Of a stretch of 64,000 bases of DNA, positions 8,328 through 17,420 are shown piece by piece. The notes beneath the pieces were generated by a model. The model saw only the letters and a program-made list of their open reading frames with translations. It did not search any database and was not told where the DNA came from. Location: NCBI RefSeq assembly GCF_024436395.1, contig NZ_JAFMZO010000002.1:682001-746000 (forward strand), given 5' to 3'. Position 1 is the stretch's first letter. The number at the start of each line of letters is the position of its first letter. Both the position numbers and the translations under genes were made by a program. Source of the stretch: Paradesertivirga mongoliensis (lineage in GTDB: Bacteria > Bacteroidota > Bacteroidia > Sphingobacteriales > Sphingobacteriaceae).

Positions 8328-9623
8328 TTAGTCATTCAATTTCGGAAATAAGACCTGCATCAAACCCTTCTTATGCAAATGCAACTGTTCTATTTTCGCC
8401 CTTTGTGCCAGTATTAAATTATCCAAAGAGGAAAGGCAAGAAGCAATTTTTTCTTGCTCCCCAAACTCATTGGGGATGATTAACTGTGTATCCAATATTA
8501 TTTTATTGGAACTATGGCGAACCGTAGAGCCCGAAGCAGTACTTTTAATTCTTCTATGAAATTGACTTGTCAGAAAATATTGTAATAGGAAGCGTTTATC
8601 TAGGTTCGACGTAATTGTCACCTTGATAATGCGCTGATTTAACAAAACATTTCCATCTTCTTGTGTTAGGAGGATTGGTTTGCCAAGAAGCTCACAAGAA
8701 GGAGTTAAATCTGTTAATAGCAGAAGTAGATCATCCGGTACACATAGGTGCTTGGGGTCAAATTGTTCAGTTGTAAATTTCGTATTCCCTTTGTCAAAAT
8801 TTGCTTTTCCTTCCTTGGTAAAGTTTTTTGGGGTAATTAGTTTTTTTCCCTGTTTCGAAAAAAACTTACTTTGAAAGGCATACCCAGAGGTTAGATCAAC
8901 ATGTTCAGCCAGTGCTGTTTTTTTCCATTCCTGTACAAACTCCGAAAAACGATATTTTGGCGCTTTTTCACCTTCTTGCGGAAAAAGGTTTTGCATCAGG
9001 CCCTTTTTATAGTATTTGAGTAGTTCTAATTTTTGGCTGTGGGCAGTAATTAATTCATCTAGAGAAGAAAGGCACGAGGCGATTTTTTGCTGTTCTGCTG
9101 AGTTTGGTACAGACAGTGTTAAATTTAAAAAAGCCCCTTTCGAAATATTATATCTTGTGCTTCCCTGTGCTAAGGCAGTAATGGCTTTCCGATAGATAGG
9201 ACTATGGAACAAATAGCGTGAGAATTGTGGTTGTATTTCATCTAAATTGAATGGTCGAAGCGAGAAACAAAAGCTATTTAAATACGTGGGTTCTTTGGGC
9301 ACTTCAACTAGCACAGATGCAAAACCAACCTCATTCGGCGTTTCTGAAGAGGTAGTAAATAAAACATCTCCTCTTTGTAAAGTGTTTTGATTTTCATTAG
9401 TATAAATTTTGACCCTACCACAATCGCGATAATCAATGACGGAGTTATCAAAAACTTGTTTATAAGTCACAAACGGCATTCCTTCACCGAAATCCTCACC
9501 ACTTTTTCCGGTTAACCCACTAATCGTGTCTCCCAGTTCAGATATTTTTTTCGACTTCCACGCTTCTCCAAGCACAAATTCCGGAAAACGTAGTTCCGGC
9601 AGCAATGCATTAACTTTACTCAT
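8328..9623 (-). CDS. hsdS: Type I restriction-modification system, specificity subunit HsdS
   Basis: A 431-residue specificity subunit with two variable target-recognition domains. TRD1 runs from about LPELRFPEF (residue 8) and TRD2 from YRFSEFVQEWKK (about 222). Each is followed by a nearly identical spacer helix: EQQKIASCLSSLDELI and EQEKIASCLSSLDNLI, then a KKGLMQ-LFP motif, the internal repeat that gives HsdS its pseudo-twofold symmetry. Each TRD reads one half of a bipartite DNA site; the site itself cannot be read from the sequence. It overlaps the end of hsdR by 8 nt. Only one hsdS copy and no inverted partial copies are seen, so shuffling of specificity is not evident. Confidence 0.95.
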   Translation of the reverse strand: MSKVNALLPELRFPEFVLGEAWKSKKISELGDTISGLTGKSGEDFGEGMPFVTYKQVFDNSVIDYRDCGRVKIYTNENQNTLQRGDVLFTTSSETPNEVGFASVLVEVPKEPTYLNSFCFSLRPFNLDEIQPQFSRYLFHSPIYRKAITALAQGSTRYNISKGAFLNLTLSVPNSAEQQKIASCLSSLDELITAHSQKLELLKYYKKGLMQNLFPQEGEKAPKYRFSEFVQEWKKTALAEHVDLTSGYAFQSKFFSKQGKKLITPKNFTKEGKANFDKGNTKFTTEQFDPKHLCVPDDLLLLLTDLTPSCELLGKPILLTQEDGNVLLNQRIIKVTITSNLDKRFLLQYFLTSQFHRRIKSTASGSTVRHSSNKIILDTQLIIPNEFGEQEKIASCLSSLDNLILAQRAKIEQLHLHKKGLMQVLFPKLND

Positions 9624-12615
9624 AAGCCGCTAATCCAGAAATTACTCGTCCTTGCGCTATTTTTTTTAATTGAGGCACTAAATCTTCCATCAATGCCAGC
9701 TCTTTTACTCGTCGTTCTTTCCAACTTAGTCCCAGTAGTTCTAAAAGGTCCGTCAATTTTTCTCCGTCGAAAATCATCCGGCTCATTATATTATCTACAA
9801 AAGTTTTTAGGTCTGCTGTTTTCAAACCGTGTCTGTTAGCAATGACTGCTAACTCCTTCTCATTCTTCTCTATTTTAAAGATTTCGTAGCCTTGCCGCAA
9901 CGCGTCCACATCGTGCCCGCTATTCCAGTCTAAATTATTGATATAATCTGTCAGGTCTTCCTCTTCATCCAGCAAGTTGGAATTTGACTTCAGCAAACCG
10001 ATCACCTGTGCTTTGGTCATTTTCTCCTTCGCAGGTTTCTTTTGGGTGCTATCCGCAATCAGATTAATAATGTAATCGTAGTCGATCACCGTAGAAGCAA
10101 AAAGCACAAATTCAAAATCCAGCTGCTGGATTTCAGAAGGAGCCTCGCCACCGTCCTTTTGCTGTATTTCTCTAAAATACTTAGCGGTTTCTATGTACGA
10201 ACTCCTGAACTCCTGCAAGGTTTCTTGTGGCAAAATAGCTTCCATGCTTGCCTTTAGCCCCTCATCTAAATCCGTGTATTGATCGAGCTGCGTTTTTAGC
10301 CGCTGTACCTCCTTGAAATTTTTCAAGAAAGCAATCCGTGCAGCATCACCTCTTAAATTGTATACTTCTTGCGGCTCGTTGACCAGATTATGTTCCTGCA
10401 TAAAAATGCCCAAAGCTTCTACTGCTTTTTGGTACTTTTCCATTACTACGGGTGCAGGGTCAACCATCCAGATTTCTCTGGCTCGCCCACTGTCCTCACC
10501 AGAAAAAAGAGCAATAGCCTGATTTACCGCTTCCTGCTGCGAACGAAAATCCAGTATATTACCGTAAGGCTTGGTATCGTTGAGCACTCGGTTAGTACGG
10601 GAAAATGCTTGAATCAATCCATGGTACTTTAGGTTCTTATCCACATAAAGCGTGTTCAAATATTTGGAATCAAAACCGGTGAGCAACATATCTACCACGA
10701 TGGCAATGTCGATTTTTTTTTTATGTGGATAGTCTTTGTTGCTGTACTTCTGGTTCTTGATGCGAGATTGGACATCCTGGTAGTACAGATCAAATTCGTT
10801 GATCGTATGACTAGTGGCATATTGCAGATTGTAATCAGCAATTATCTCCGTTAAGGCTTTTTTCTTCTCTTCCGGGTTGGACTGATTGTCCAGTTTCTCC
10901 TGCTGAAGATCTTCTTGCAACTGCCGCACATCTGCCGCGTTTTTCTGACTCTGTTGATCGCCGTCTTTAGCAATTAATTGAGAAGGAGGTGAGAAAACAC
11001 ATGCAATATTCAGTGGCACATAATCAGGGTTTTCGCCTTGCTTCCTCTGAACTTCTTTGAATAACCGATAATATTCGATAGCGTTATTTATAGAAGCCGT
11101 CGCCAATACTGCATTGAAACGTCTGGAATTGGTGGCGGCATCATGCCTATCCAGAATTGCTTCTACTATCGCTTGTTGCGCAACAGTTTCGCCGGGTTTC
11201 ACAGGCTGAGAGCCCTTGCCTTTGTAATAGTCAATATGAAACCGCAAAACGTTTCTGTCGTCTATGGCATGCGTAATGGTGTAGGCATGTAGCTGCTTTT
11301 CAAAAATGCTCGTAGTGGTTTTGTATGTTTCATATTCACCCTCTCTGATGCTATATGTAGCATTTTCATCAAAAATAGGCGTTCCGGTAAAACCAAACAA
11401 TTGAGCATTAGGGAAGAACTCTTTGATAGCTTTGTGATTTTCTCCAAACTGGGAACGGTGACATTCATCAAAAATAAAAACGATACGTTTTTTGCTTAAT
11501 GGCTCGAGACGTTCTTTGTAATTTTTCTTATTTGTTCCATCTAAAGCAAGGCCCAGTTTTTGGATGGTCGTAACAATGACCTTATCTGCATAATCAGTCG
11601 ATAGTAAACGCCTTACCAGAGTTTCAGTATTCGTATTTTCTTCCACGCTTCCTTCCTGAAATTTATTGAACTCTTCACGGGTTTGCCGATCAAGGTCCTT
11701 ACGGTCAACTACAAACAAACATTTTTCAACATCAGGAGTGTCTTTAAGGATAGTAGAAGCCTTGAAAGAAGTAAGAGTTTTACCGCTACCTGTGGTGTGC
11801 CAAATATACCCATTCCCTCGATTTTCATCAATGCAATTCTTTATAGCCTTTACAGCATAGATCTGGTATGGGCGCATCACCAGCAATTTCTGTTCGCTTT
11901 CCACTAATACCATGTACTTGCTGATCATTTCGCCAAGCGTGCACTTGCTCAGGAAGTTTTGGACAAAGTCGTAAAGTGCATTTATTTTTTTGTTATCTCT
12001 GTCCGCCAGCTCATAGACCGGCAGGAATTGCTCATCTGCGTTGAAAGCAAAATGCTGATTCTTGTTGTTCGCAAAGTAGAGTGTTCTGTAGCCATTACTT
12101 ACAATGAACAACTGCATAAAACATAGCAGCGTATTCCCATATCCGTTTCCGGGCTCATTCTTGTACTCCACAATTTGCTGCATGGCTTTACGGTGGGAGA
12201 TGTCGCCTTTTTTCAACTCGATCTGCACCAGCGGTAGCCCGTTCAACAACAGGATCACGTCATAGCGTTGATGGCTGTTTTCGGTATTTATACGAAGTTG
12301 ACTGATCACTTCAAAATCGTTCTTGCACCAGTCTTTGTTATTTACAAGTGTATAATGCAGCGGGGTGCCGTCCTCGCGCTGGAAATACTGTTTTTCCCGC
12401 AGGAGCTTAGACGCAACGAAAACATCAGGATGTATTATTTCTTCACGAAGGCGTAAGAATTCGTTATCAGAAAGCCGAACGCGATTTAGAGCTTCAAATT
12501 TATTCTTGAAGTTTTGTTCAAGCGTTTTTCTATCGATAATATCATTTCGATGGATATACTTAAGTTCAGTAAGTTGCTTGATTAAGCTTTCTTCTATTTG
12601 ATTTTCTTTACTCAT
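9616..12615 (-). CDS. hsdR: Type I restriction-modification system, restriction subunit HsdR
   Basis: A 999-residue translocase/endonuclease. The N-terminal PD-(D/E)xK nuclease shows D119 in RYDVILLLNG and E133-x-K135 in QIELKKG. The superfamily 2 helicase motor follows, with Walker A TTGSGKT (274-280), VVDRKDLDRQT, and a DECH box (383-386). The C-terminal part holds the helical domain that contacts HsdM. HsdR pumps DNA through the complex and cuts unmodified DNA at distant sites. This is the first gene of the operon; a candidate promoter lies 76-105 nt upstream. Length and motifs are normal for EcoR124-like enzymes. Confidence 0.96.
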   Translation of the reverse strand: MSKENQIEESLIKQLTELKYIHRNDIIDRKTLEQNFKNKFEALNRVRLSDNEFLRLREEIIHPDVFVASKLLREKQYFQREDGTPLHYTLVNNKDWCKNDFEVISQLRINTENSHQRYDVILLLNGLPLVQIELKKGDISHRKAMQQIVEYKNEPGNGYGNTLLCFMQLFIVSNGYRTLYFANNKNQHFAFNADEQFLPVYELADRDNKKINALYDFVQNFLSKCTLGEMISKYMVLVESEQKLLVMRPYQIYAVKAIKNCIDENRGNGYIWHTTGSGKTLTSFKASTILKDTPDVEKCLFVVDRKDLDRQTREEFNKFQEGSVEENTNTETLVRRLLSTDYADKVIVTTIQKLGLALDGTNKKNYKERLEPLSKKRIVFIFDECHRSQFGENHKAIKEFFPNAQLFGFTGTPIFDENATYSIREGEYETYKTTTSIFEKQLHAYTITHAIDDRNVLRFHIDYYKGKGSQPVKPGETVAQQAIVEAILDRHDAATNSRRFNAVLATASINNAIEYYRLFKEVQRKQGENPDYVPLNIACVFSPPSQLIAKDGDQQSQKNAADVRQLQEDLQQEKLDNQSNPEEKKKALTEIIADYNLQYATSHTINEFDLYYQDVQSRIKNQKYSNKDYPHKKKIDIAIVVDMLLTGFDSKYLNTLYVDKNLKYHGLIQAFSRTNRVLNDTKPYGNILDFRSQQEAVNQAIALFSGEDSGRAREIWMVDPAPVVMEKYQKAVEALGIFMQEHNLVNEPQEVYNLRGDAARIAFLKNFKEVQRLKTQLDQYTDLDEGLKASMEAILPQETLQEFRSSYIETAKYFREIQQKDGGEAPSEIQQLDFEFVLFASTVIDYDYIINLIADSTQKKPAKEKMTKAQVIGLLKSNSNLLDEEEDLTDYINNLDWNSGHDVDALRQGYEIFKIEKNEKELAVIANRHGLKTADLKTFVDNIMSRMIFDGEKLTDLLELLGLSWKERRVKELALMEDLVPQLKKIAQGRVISGLAAYE

Positions 12616-12690
12616 TCAAATATCTTGATTTTCCTTATACCGGTAATGGAACAATTCAAATTCCTTAAACCCATGGAGAGGTAGTCGTGT

Positions 12691-12720
12691 CAAAAATAGT
12701 ATTCTTTGGCTAGTATTAAA
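12691..12720 (-). promoter_or_regulatory. Candidate promoter of the hsdR-hsdS-prrC-hsdM operon
   Basis: On the minus strand TATTTTTG (12698-12691) fits the Bacteroidota -7 consensus TAnnTTTG, and TTTA (12720-12717) lies 18 nt upstream where TTTG is expected. The start of transcription would be near 12685, leaving a leader of about 70 nt. Motif match only. Confidence 0.4.
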
Positions 12721-12877
12721 GGATTTCGCATTTGTTTCTCATCTTAAATTCTCAAATTGTCCTCGGGGTAATGAGGATGAAGTGAGAACAGCAATTTTAT
12801 TGCACCTTACATCATTTTGAGTTAAACCAAGCCTGCTGAACCAGAGTATCCATCGAGCTACTCATCACATAATCCTC

Positions 12878-13062
12878 AGCTCTTCGGAATTTGCAATTCC
12901 GAAGACTTATCGTGGCTTCTGCGAACCCCAGCGAATGAGCTAACAAACTACTTTCTATTAAATGCGCAAGAAGCTTCATTGAACTCCAGTGGCAGTTTGA
13001 GATGTTATGCGGATTACAAATCCGCTGACAGGACTTCGGAATTGCAAATTCCGAAGAGCAAA
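12878..13062 (+). repeat. Dispersed ~180-bp repeat, copy A
   Basis: This segment recurs in the same orientation at 15175-15354 with most positions identical, including AACTCCAG(T/A)GGCAGTTTG and AGATGTTATGCGGATT, and both copies begin AGCTCTTCGG and end CCGAAGAGCAAA. It contains nested palindromes: TTCGGAA...TTCCGAA near each end, GCGGATT...AATCCGC, and a remnant of GGGTTC-tgc-GAACCC. Copy B lacks about 12 bases of the first palindrome. No coding frame is conserved. Confidence 0.85.
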
Positions 13063-13077
13063 CCTCTATCTAATTAA

Positions 13078-13782
13078 CTACTTAATCTCATACTCCGAAA
13101 TAATGGTACGTTTAAACTCCATTACTTGTGGCGAAATTTTAAAACCGCTTCCTCCATACCCTTTGGCGAAAGTTTGTATTTCGTCGTAAGACGGATGGGC
13201 CGAATCATCGCTCCGGTTAGAGGTACCTGCATTGCTTAGAAAAACCAGCTTCCCTAGTTCTACACCTGCCCGCTTTCCTAGCTTTCTGGCAGATTGGAGG
13301 GCATCGTCGTATGCCAGCAGGTCGGCCTCACGAAAAAGGCTGTCGGCCTTAGAGTGGTCGAATTGTATTTGTGAAATACTGTTAATTTTCGTCTCCAGTA
13401 GTTTTCCGGTTAATTCGGTGAATTTCCCAATGTCGTGGAGCACGAAATCGATGGACTGCTGGGCGCGGAAACCAGTGAAGACATTCATTCTTCCGTTGTA
13501 TTCATAATGCTTATCGGCAGAGATACTGCTGGTTTTGATATCATTCTCACTGGTTCCATACCGCGAAAGGATGCTTAGAACAGAATCGACGGTGTGTTGC
13601 GTCAGTCTAACGGCGTCTACCATTTTGGGCTGAGTAAAAGACACCTGAAGCGTCAGGATAACAAGGTCTGGTTTAGCCCTGATCTTTCCTTCTCCGGTAA
13701 CACGGATAGTTTCGGGATTTTTGCTTGTGGTACCTGCACATGCTGCAAAGAGCAGACAAAAGAGTGATAAGGAATACTTCAT
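13078..13782 (-). CDS. SIMPL-domain (DUF541) lipoprotein
   Basis: A 234-residue protein with a lipoprotein signal peptide (MKYSLSLFCLLFAAC, acylated Cys15) and a SIMPL/DUF541 domain: ETIRVTGEGKIRAKPDLVIL, then SVLSILSRYGTSENDIKTSS and a middle segment with QIQFDHSKADSLFREADLLA and ALQSARKLGKRAGVELGKLV. SIMPL-domain proteins are periplasmic or outer-membrane associated and of unclear biochemical function; some relate to oxidative stress or cell-surface maintenance. The gene stands alone between the hsd island and the dehydrogenase and is bracketed by the ~180-bp repeats. The domain assignment is firm; the role is unknown. Confidence 0.85.
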   Translation of the reverse strand: MKYSLSLFCLLFAACAGTTSKNPETIRVTGEGKIRAKPDLVILTLQVSFTQPKMVDAVRLTQHTVDSVLSILSRYGTSENDIKTSSISADKHYEYNGRMNVFTGFRAQQSIDFVLHDIGKFTELTGKLLETKINSISQIQFDHSKADSLFREADLLAYDDALQSARKLGKRAGVELGKLVFLSNAGTSNRSDDSAHPSYDEIQTFAKGYGGSGFKISPQVMEFKRTIISEYEIK

Positions 13783-14125
13783 GTTTAAGTTTTTAAGGTT
13801 TAGGAGAGTAAAGTACTCAAATATTAGAGGAATTCAAAAGGCGCAGGGTTGCCTGATGCAGGCACCTTAGTTCTTCTGTAATCTCTTTAAAACTCAAAAG
13901 CGATTTAGCTCTTCGGAAATCGGACATTGTTTAGGATAAGCTGATGCTAATGTAATGAGAATGGGGTTTAAATGTAGTGAAAAATGAAAGGTGTTGCCGG
14001 CGTTTGCTATTGAATTAAACATTCATTGACCCAAGTGCTATAAAAAGAGAAAAAGGCTTTCTTTATAGCATTAACTCCAAGCGACTGAAACAAATCTCGC
14101 TCGATTTAGAGGTATCCTTTATGCC
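13783..14125. other. Gene-free interval
   Basis: No coding frame or RNA was recognised. A short hairpin (GCCTG-atg-CAGGC, 13851-13863) and a partial copy of the TTAGCTCTTCGGAA word (around 13911-13924) that opens the ~180-bp repeats are the only visible structure. The interval contains the upstream region of the SIMPL gene. Confidence 0.5.
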
Positions 14126-15082
14126 TTACAAGTCGTCATCCCAAACCATTACTACTTTCCCTCTGGTGCGCATGGATTCAATATAGGCAATAGCTTGAGG
14201 GATTTGCCTGTAAGAATACGTTTTATCGATATGAACTTTCACCAGTCCGCTCTGGATTAAGTGAGCCAGAGTCTCCAAATCTTTTTTAACCGGTGTTGCG
14301 GTAAAACTTGATAGCGAAAAATTGCTCGTCTTCGCACCTAGCGACACCGAAATCATGTTCTTCATGGTGGTGAAGCCAACCATCACGCCACGATGGCCCA
14401 TACGCTTATAGTCTTTAAAGGAAAGATTTCCATTGGTGTCAACAACAAGGTTGTACTTCCCCATGTGATGGTGAATATCTTCTTCGTCATAGGCAATAAC
14501 CTCATCCGCACCTAAGTCTTGTACAAACTGCACATTCTTACGGGAACAGACTGCTGTAACTTTTGCGCCATAAGCCTTTGCAATTTGTACGGCGAAATGC
14601 CCTACGCCGCCCGAAGAGCCGTTGATCAAAACAGATTCTCCTTCCTGAAGCTTACCGTGAGTAATTAATGCCTGCAAAGCTGTTAGACCGGCAATTGGAA
14701 CAGCAGCCATTTCTGCGAAACCGCTATCATCGGGCATCTTTCCGCAAGCAGGGGCCTCGACTAATGTATACTCCGCAAAAGCACCACCTCTGAGTGTCTC
14801 TCCAAATACCCGATCGCCAACTTTGAAATCCGTTACGCCCTCTCCTGTTTCTTCTACAGTGCCCGCAAAATCGGCCCCGGGAATTTTGTATTTCGGTTTG
14901 AGCAGGCCGAAAGCGAAACGCGCCAGGATAGGAGTACCTCTAAGAATATGCCAGTCGGCCGGGTTGGCCGAATTGGCGGCTACCTTCACCAAAAGATGAC
15001 CATCCTTTACTGAAGGCTTTTCCAGTTCTTCCAGACTAAGCACCTCCGGTCCGCCGTAGATTGTTTTTATAAATGCCTTCAT
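14126..15082 (-). CDS. Medium-chain NAD(P)-dependent alcohol dehydrogenase / quinone oxidoreductase
   Basis: 318 residues from the preferred start MKAFIKTIYGGPEVLSLEEL; an upstream ATG at 15115 would add 11 residues with no family counterpart. The GroES-like catalytic domain comes first (NSANPADWHILRG, PGADFAGTVEETGEGVTDFK, VGDRVFGET), then the Rossmann fold with NGSSGGVGHFAVQIAKAYGA. It lacks the Cys/His set that binds catalytic and structural zinc, placing it with the zinc-free quinone reductase / RTN4IP1-like branch, which reduces quinones or enones with NADPH. It is monocistronic. The substrate cannot be inferred. It is flanked by the two ~180-bp repeats together with the SIMPL gene. Confidence 0.88.
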   Translation of the reverse strand: MKAFIKTIYGGPEVLSLEELEKPSVKDGHLLVKVAANSANPADWHILRGTPILARFAFGLLKPKYKIPGADFAGTVEETGEGVTDFKVGDRVFGETLRGGAFAEYTLVEAPACGKMPDDSGFAEMAAVPIAGLTALQALITHGKLQEGESVLINGSSGGVGHFAVQIAKAYGAKVTAVCSRKNVQFVQDLGADEVIAYDEEDIHHHMGKYNLVVDTNGNLSFKDYKRMGHRGVMVGFTTMKNMISVSLGAKTSNFSLSSFTATPVKKDLETLAHLIQSGLVKVHIDKTYSYRQIPQAIAYIESMRTRGKVVMVWDDDL

Positions 15083-15174
15083 AAGTATGTTTAGCTTGTT
15101 ATAAATTGAAATCAACTTCGTTATAGACTCGGATAATTATCAGGTGTTACATGTTTTTCGGGATGCCACTTCTT

Positions 15175-15354
15175 AGCTCTTCGGAATTTGCAATTCATCG
15201 TGGGTTCTGCGAACCCCAGCCTCAATGACCTTACCAAACTACTTTCTAATAAATGCGCAGAGAAGCCTTATTGAACTCCAGAGGCAGTTTGAGATGTTAT
15301 GCGGATTGCAAATCCGCCGATAGAGCTTCGGAATTGCAAATTCCGAAGAGCAAA
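15175..15354 (+). repeat. Dispersed ~180-bp repeat, copy B
   Basis: Second copy of the element at 12878-13062, same orientation. It keeps the internal palindrome GCGGATT-GCA-AATCCGC and the terminal TTCGGAATT-GCA-AATTCCGAA, plus an intact GGGTTC-tgc-GAACCC, but has lost part of the first palindrome. The rest of the interval to the Crp/Fnr gene is GC-rich and shows no gene. Confidence 0.85.
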
Positions 15355-15651
15355 TCGAGCAATTAAAGTAACATACAACGCTCTGCCCCTCCACCCTAAA
15401 CCCGACAGAAACGGATACCGGCCAGGCGGCTAAGGCCGGGCGAAAGTTTTGCGGGTGAGGCGCAGGCGTATGAGTGAGGGCGGGGCTGGCGGAAGATCGC
15501 AGCACCTCAGCACCTTTCCAAAACCTTCAATCAATTTACCTGTCACTCCTGCAGTTGCTCAACCAGTGAACCCATGCTAAAGCCCCAAGAAATTTCCTAC
15601 CCACAAATAAAACACTGAAAAAAACCCTCATCTTCAATATATTTGAACGCT

Positions 15652-16254
15652 ATGTTATACGATACCCTTCGCCAGTATATTACCGAGTATTCTTTGCAGA
15701 GTATTACAGAAGAGGAGTTTGCCCTGATTAAGGAGGCTTTTAAACCGAAGAGGCTGAGGCGGCACCAGTATTTTTTGCAGGAGGGTGATGTGTGCAGATA
15801 CATGGGCTTTATTACCGGTGGCGCGATGCGCCAATATTCGGTGGATGCGAACGGCCATGAACACATTTTGAGGCTGGGGATTGAGAACTGGTGGATGGGC
15901 GATTATGAAAGCTTTAAAATGCTTACACCGAGTAAATATAATGTGGATGCGGTGGAAGATACGGAATTGTTGCAGATCAGCAATGATAGGATACAGGAGC
16001 TCAAAGCGGTGATACCGGCGCTGAAGCGGATGATAGAGGTGATGGATGAACGGAGTTCGATTGCCAGTCAGCGGAGGCTGCATGCGGCCATCAGCTATTC
16101 GGCCGAGGAGCGGTACACAGAAATGCAGAGCACCTACCCTGCTTTGTTACGGCGCTTCCCGCAAACGATGATTGCTTCGTACCTGGGCATTACTCCGGAA
16201 ACGCTGAGCCGGATTAAACGGCAGCTGCTGGGTAAGAAATCGAAGATCTCCTAA
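15652..16254 (+). CDS. Crp/Fnr-family transcriptional regulator
   Basis: 200 residues from the ATG at 15652; a TTG at 15643 would only add three residues. The N-terminal cNMP-binding-like beta-barrel includes YFLQEGDVCRYMGFITGGAM, and a C-terminal winged helix ends LGITPETLSRIKRQLL, matching the HTH_Crp recognition helix. There is no cysteine cluster for an FeS centre like that of E. coli FNR, so oxygen sensing of that kind is unlikely; Bacteroidota proteins of this type usually have unknown ligands. It precedes the pirin gene in the same orientation, with an FNR-like box in the gap, suggesting it regulates pirin and possibly itself. Confidence 0.88.
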   Translation: MLYDTLRQYITEYSLQSITEEEFALIKEAFKPKRLRRHQYFLQEGDVCRYMGFITGGAMRQYSVDANGHEHILRLGIENWWMGDYESFKMLTPSKYNVDAVEDTELLQISNDRIQELKAVIPALKRMIEVMDERSSIASQRRLHAAISYSAEERYTEMQSTYPALLRRFPQTMIASYLGITPETLSRIKRQLLGKKSKIS

Positions 16255-16284
16255 GGTTCTGTAGGGCGCTCGCCTGTAATTGGC

Positions 16285-16298
16285 TTGACATAGATCAA
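16285..16298 (+). promoter_or_regulatory. FNR/CRP-like operator upstream of pirin
   Basis: TTGACATAGATCAA matches the FNR-type consensus TTGATnnnnATCAA with one mismatch. It lies 80 nt before the pirin start and 31 nt after the Crp/Fnr stop codon, which makes the adjacent regulator the natural candidate to bind it. Binding is inferred. Confidence 0.5.
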
Positions 16299-16377
16299 GT
16301 TCTTTTTTATTTTAGGTCAATGCACGGGCTTTTTGGATTGCTGACCTTTGAATTAAGCATAAAAGCTATTCAAAGAC

Positions 16378-17274
16378 ATGAAAAAAGACATCGCAATTAA
16401 TTACGGCGGCACTAATTCAAGAGTTGGTGAGTTGCTGGTGAACCGCCTGGTTCCTAATCATTTTATTCACGCCGTGGGTCCCTTTGTATTTCTTGATCAT
16501 CTATATCCCACAGAACAGAAGCCAAAAGCGGCAAAACCGGTTTCGGGCGAGTTTGCGCATCCGCACCGCGGCATCGCGACGTTTACCTATATTTTTAGCG
16601 GCGAGCTGGAGCATTTCGACAGCAAGGGTAACCGTGGGACGGTAGGTGCGGGTGGTGCGCAATGGATGAAAGCTGGTAATGGCATTATTCATGACGAGGG
16701 ACCGAGTCCGGCGTTCCAGCGCGAAGGCGGCCTTTTACATGGTACGCAGTTCTGGATCAATCTGCCTGGTAAAAACAAACTGGAGGAAGGCAAATACCTG
16801 GCTTTGCATTCGGCCGAGATCCCGGAAATAGAGCTGCCGGGTGATGCGGGTGTGGTTCGTGTAGTGATTGGTAAACTGGGGGAAAAGGTTTCGCCCGTGG
16901 AGACGTATAGCGAACAGTTTATCTATCATGTAAAGCTGAATGCGAAATCTTCTTATGTATTTAAAACCCAGCCTGGAATTGAGTATGCGGCTTTTGTGCC
17001 GGTGAAAGGGGTTAAAATAAATGGATCGCTTCATGAGAATAGCGACCTGGTTGTTTTTGGGCCTGGCGGCGATGAGATTGTATTGGAGAATGAGGCTGCT
17101 GAAGCTACTGAATTGCTGCTGTTTGGAGGCGAACCTTATACTGAGCCTATTGTGGCTGAAGGGCCTTTTGTGATGAACTCGAAGGCAGAGATTGCCGAGG
17201 CTTACAAGGATTTTTTTAATGGAAAGTATGGAACGATTGATTATGAGGGAACGGATGTTAGCCTTGGCGGATGA
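16378..17274 (+). CDS. Pirin-family bicupin protein
   Basis: A 298-residue pirin. The N-terminal cupin carries the metal-binding set H61 and H63 (AHPHRGIATFTYI), H105 and E107 (GNGIIHDEGP), the residues corresponding to human pirin His56/His58/His101/Glu103 that hold one iron. The C-terminal cupin is degenerate. Bacterial pirins include quercetin dioxygenases and proteins of redox stress; which applies here cannot be told. No signal peptide, so cytoplasmic. It lies behind the Crp/Fnr gene with an FNR-like box between them and ends before a bidirectional hairpin. Confidence 0.92.
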   Translation: MKKDIAINYGGTNSRVGELLVNRLVPNHFIHAVGPFVFLDHLYPTEQKPKAAKPVSGEFAHPHRGIATFTYIFSGELEHFDSKGNRGTVGAGGAQWMKAGNGIIHDEGPSPAFQREGGLLHGTQFWINLPGKNKLEEGKYLALHSAEIPEIELPGDAGVVRVVIGKLGEKVSPVETYSEQFIYHVKLNAKSSYVFKTQPGIEYAAFVPVKGVKINGSLHENSDLVVFGPGGDEIVLENEAAEATELLLFGGEPYTEPIVAEGPFVMNSKAEIAEAYKDFFNGKYGTIDYEGTDVSLGG

Positions 17275-17276
17275 GA

Positions 17277-17373
17277 GGTATCAACAGATGCAAACGGATA
17301 CAATTATTTTGTTGATACCCCTGACATCTCAAACTTAGCCCATTAAACAAACAGCCTGGCAAAAGCCGGGCTG
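17277..17373. terminator. Convergent hairpins between pirin and the lipoprotein cluster
   Basis: Two inverted repeats lie in the gap between convergent genes. GGTATCAACA (17277-17286) pairs perfectly with TGTTGATACC (17310-17319). CAGCCTGGC (17352-17360) pairs with GCCGGGCTG (17365-17373) across an AAAA loop with one G-T wobble; read leftwards it is followed by TTTGTTT, consistent with terminating the minus-strand lipoprotein gene. Confidence 0.55.
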
Positions 17374-17420
17374 CTTGCATTTTGAAACATTTGTTAAGTA
17401 AGAAACTGCCCCCTGCCCTG

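Noticed and set aside
8328..9623. Phase-variable specificity locus
   Set aside because: Only one hsdS gene, with no silent partial copies, inverted repeats or recombinase gene nearby.
15239..15505. 88-codon minus-strand frame
   Set aside because: It lies across the ~180-bp non-coding repeat and encodes no recognisable protein.
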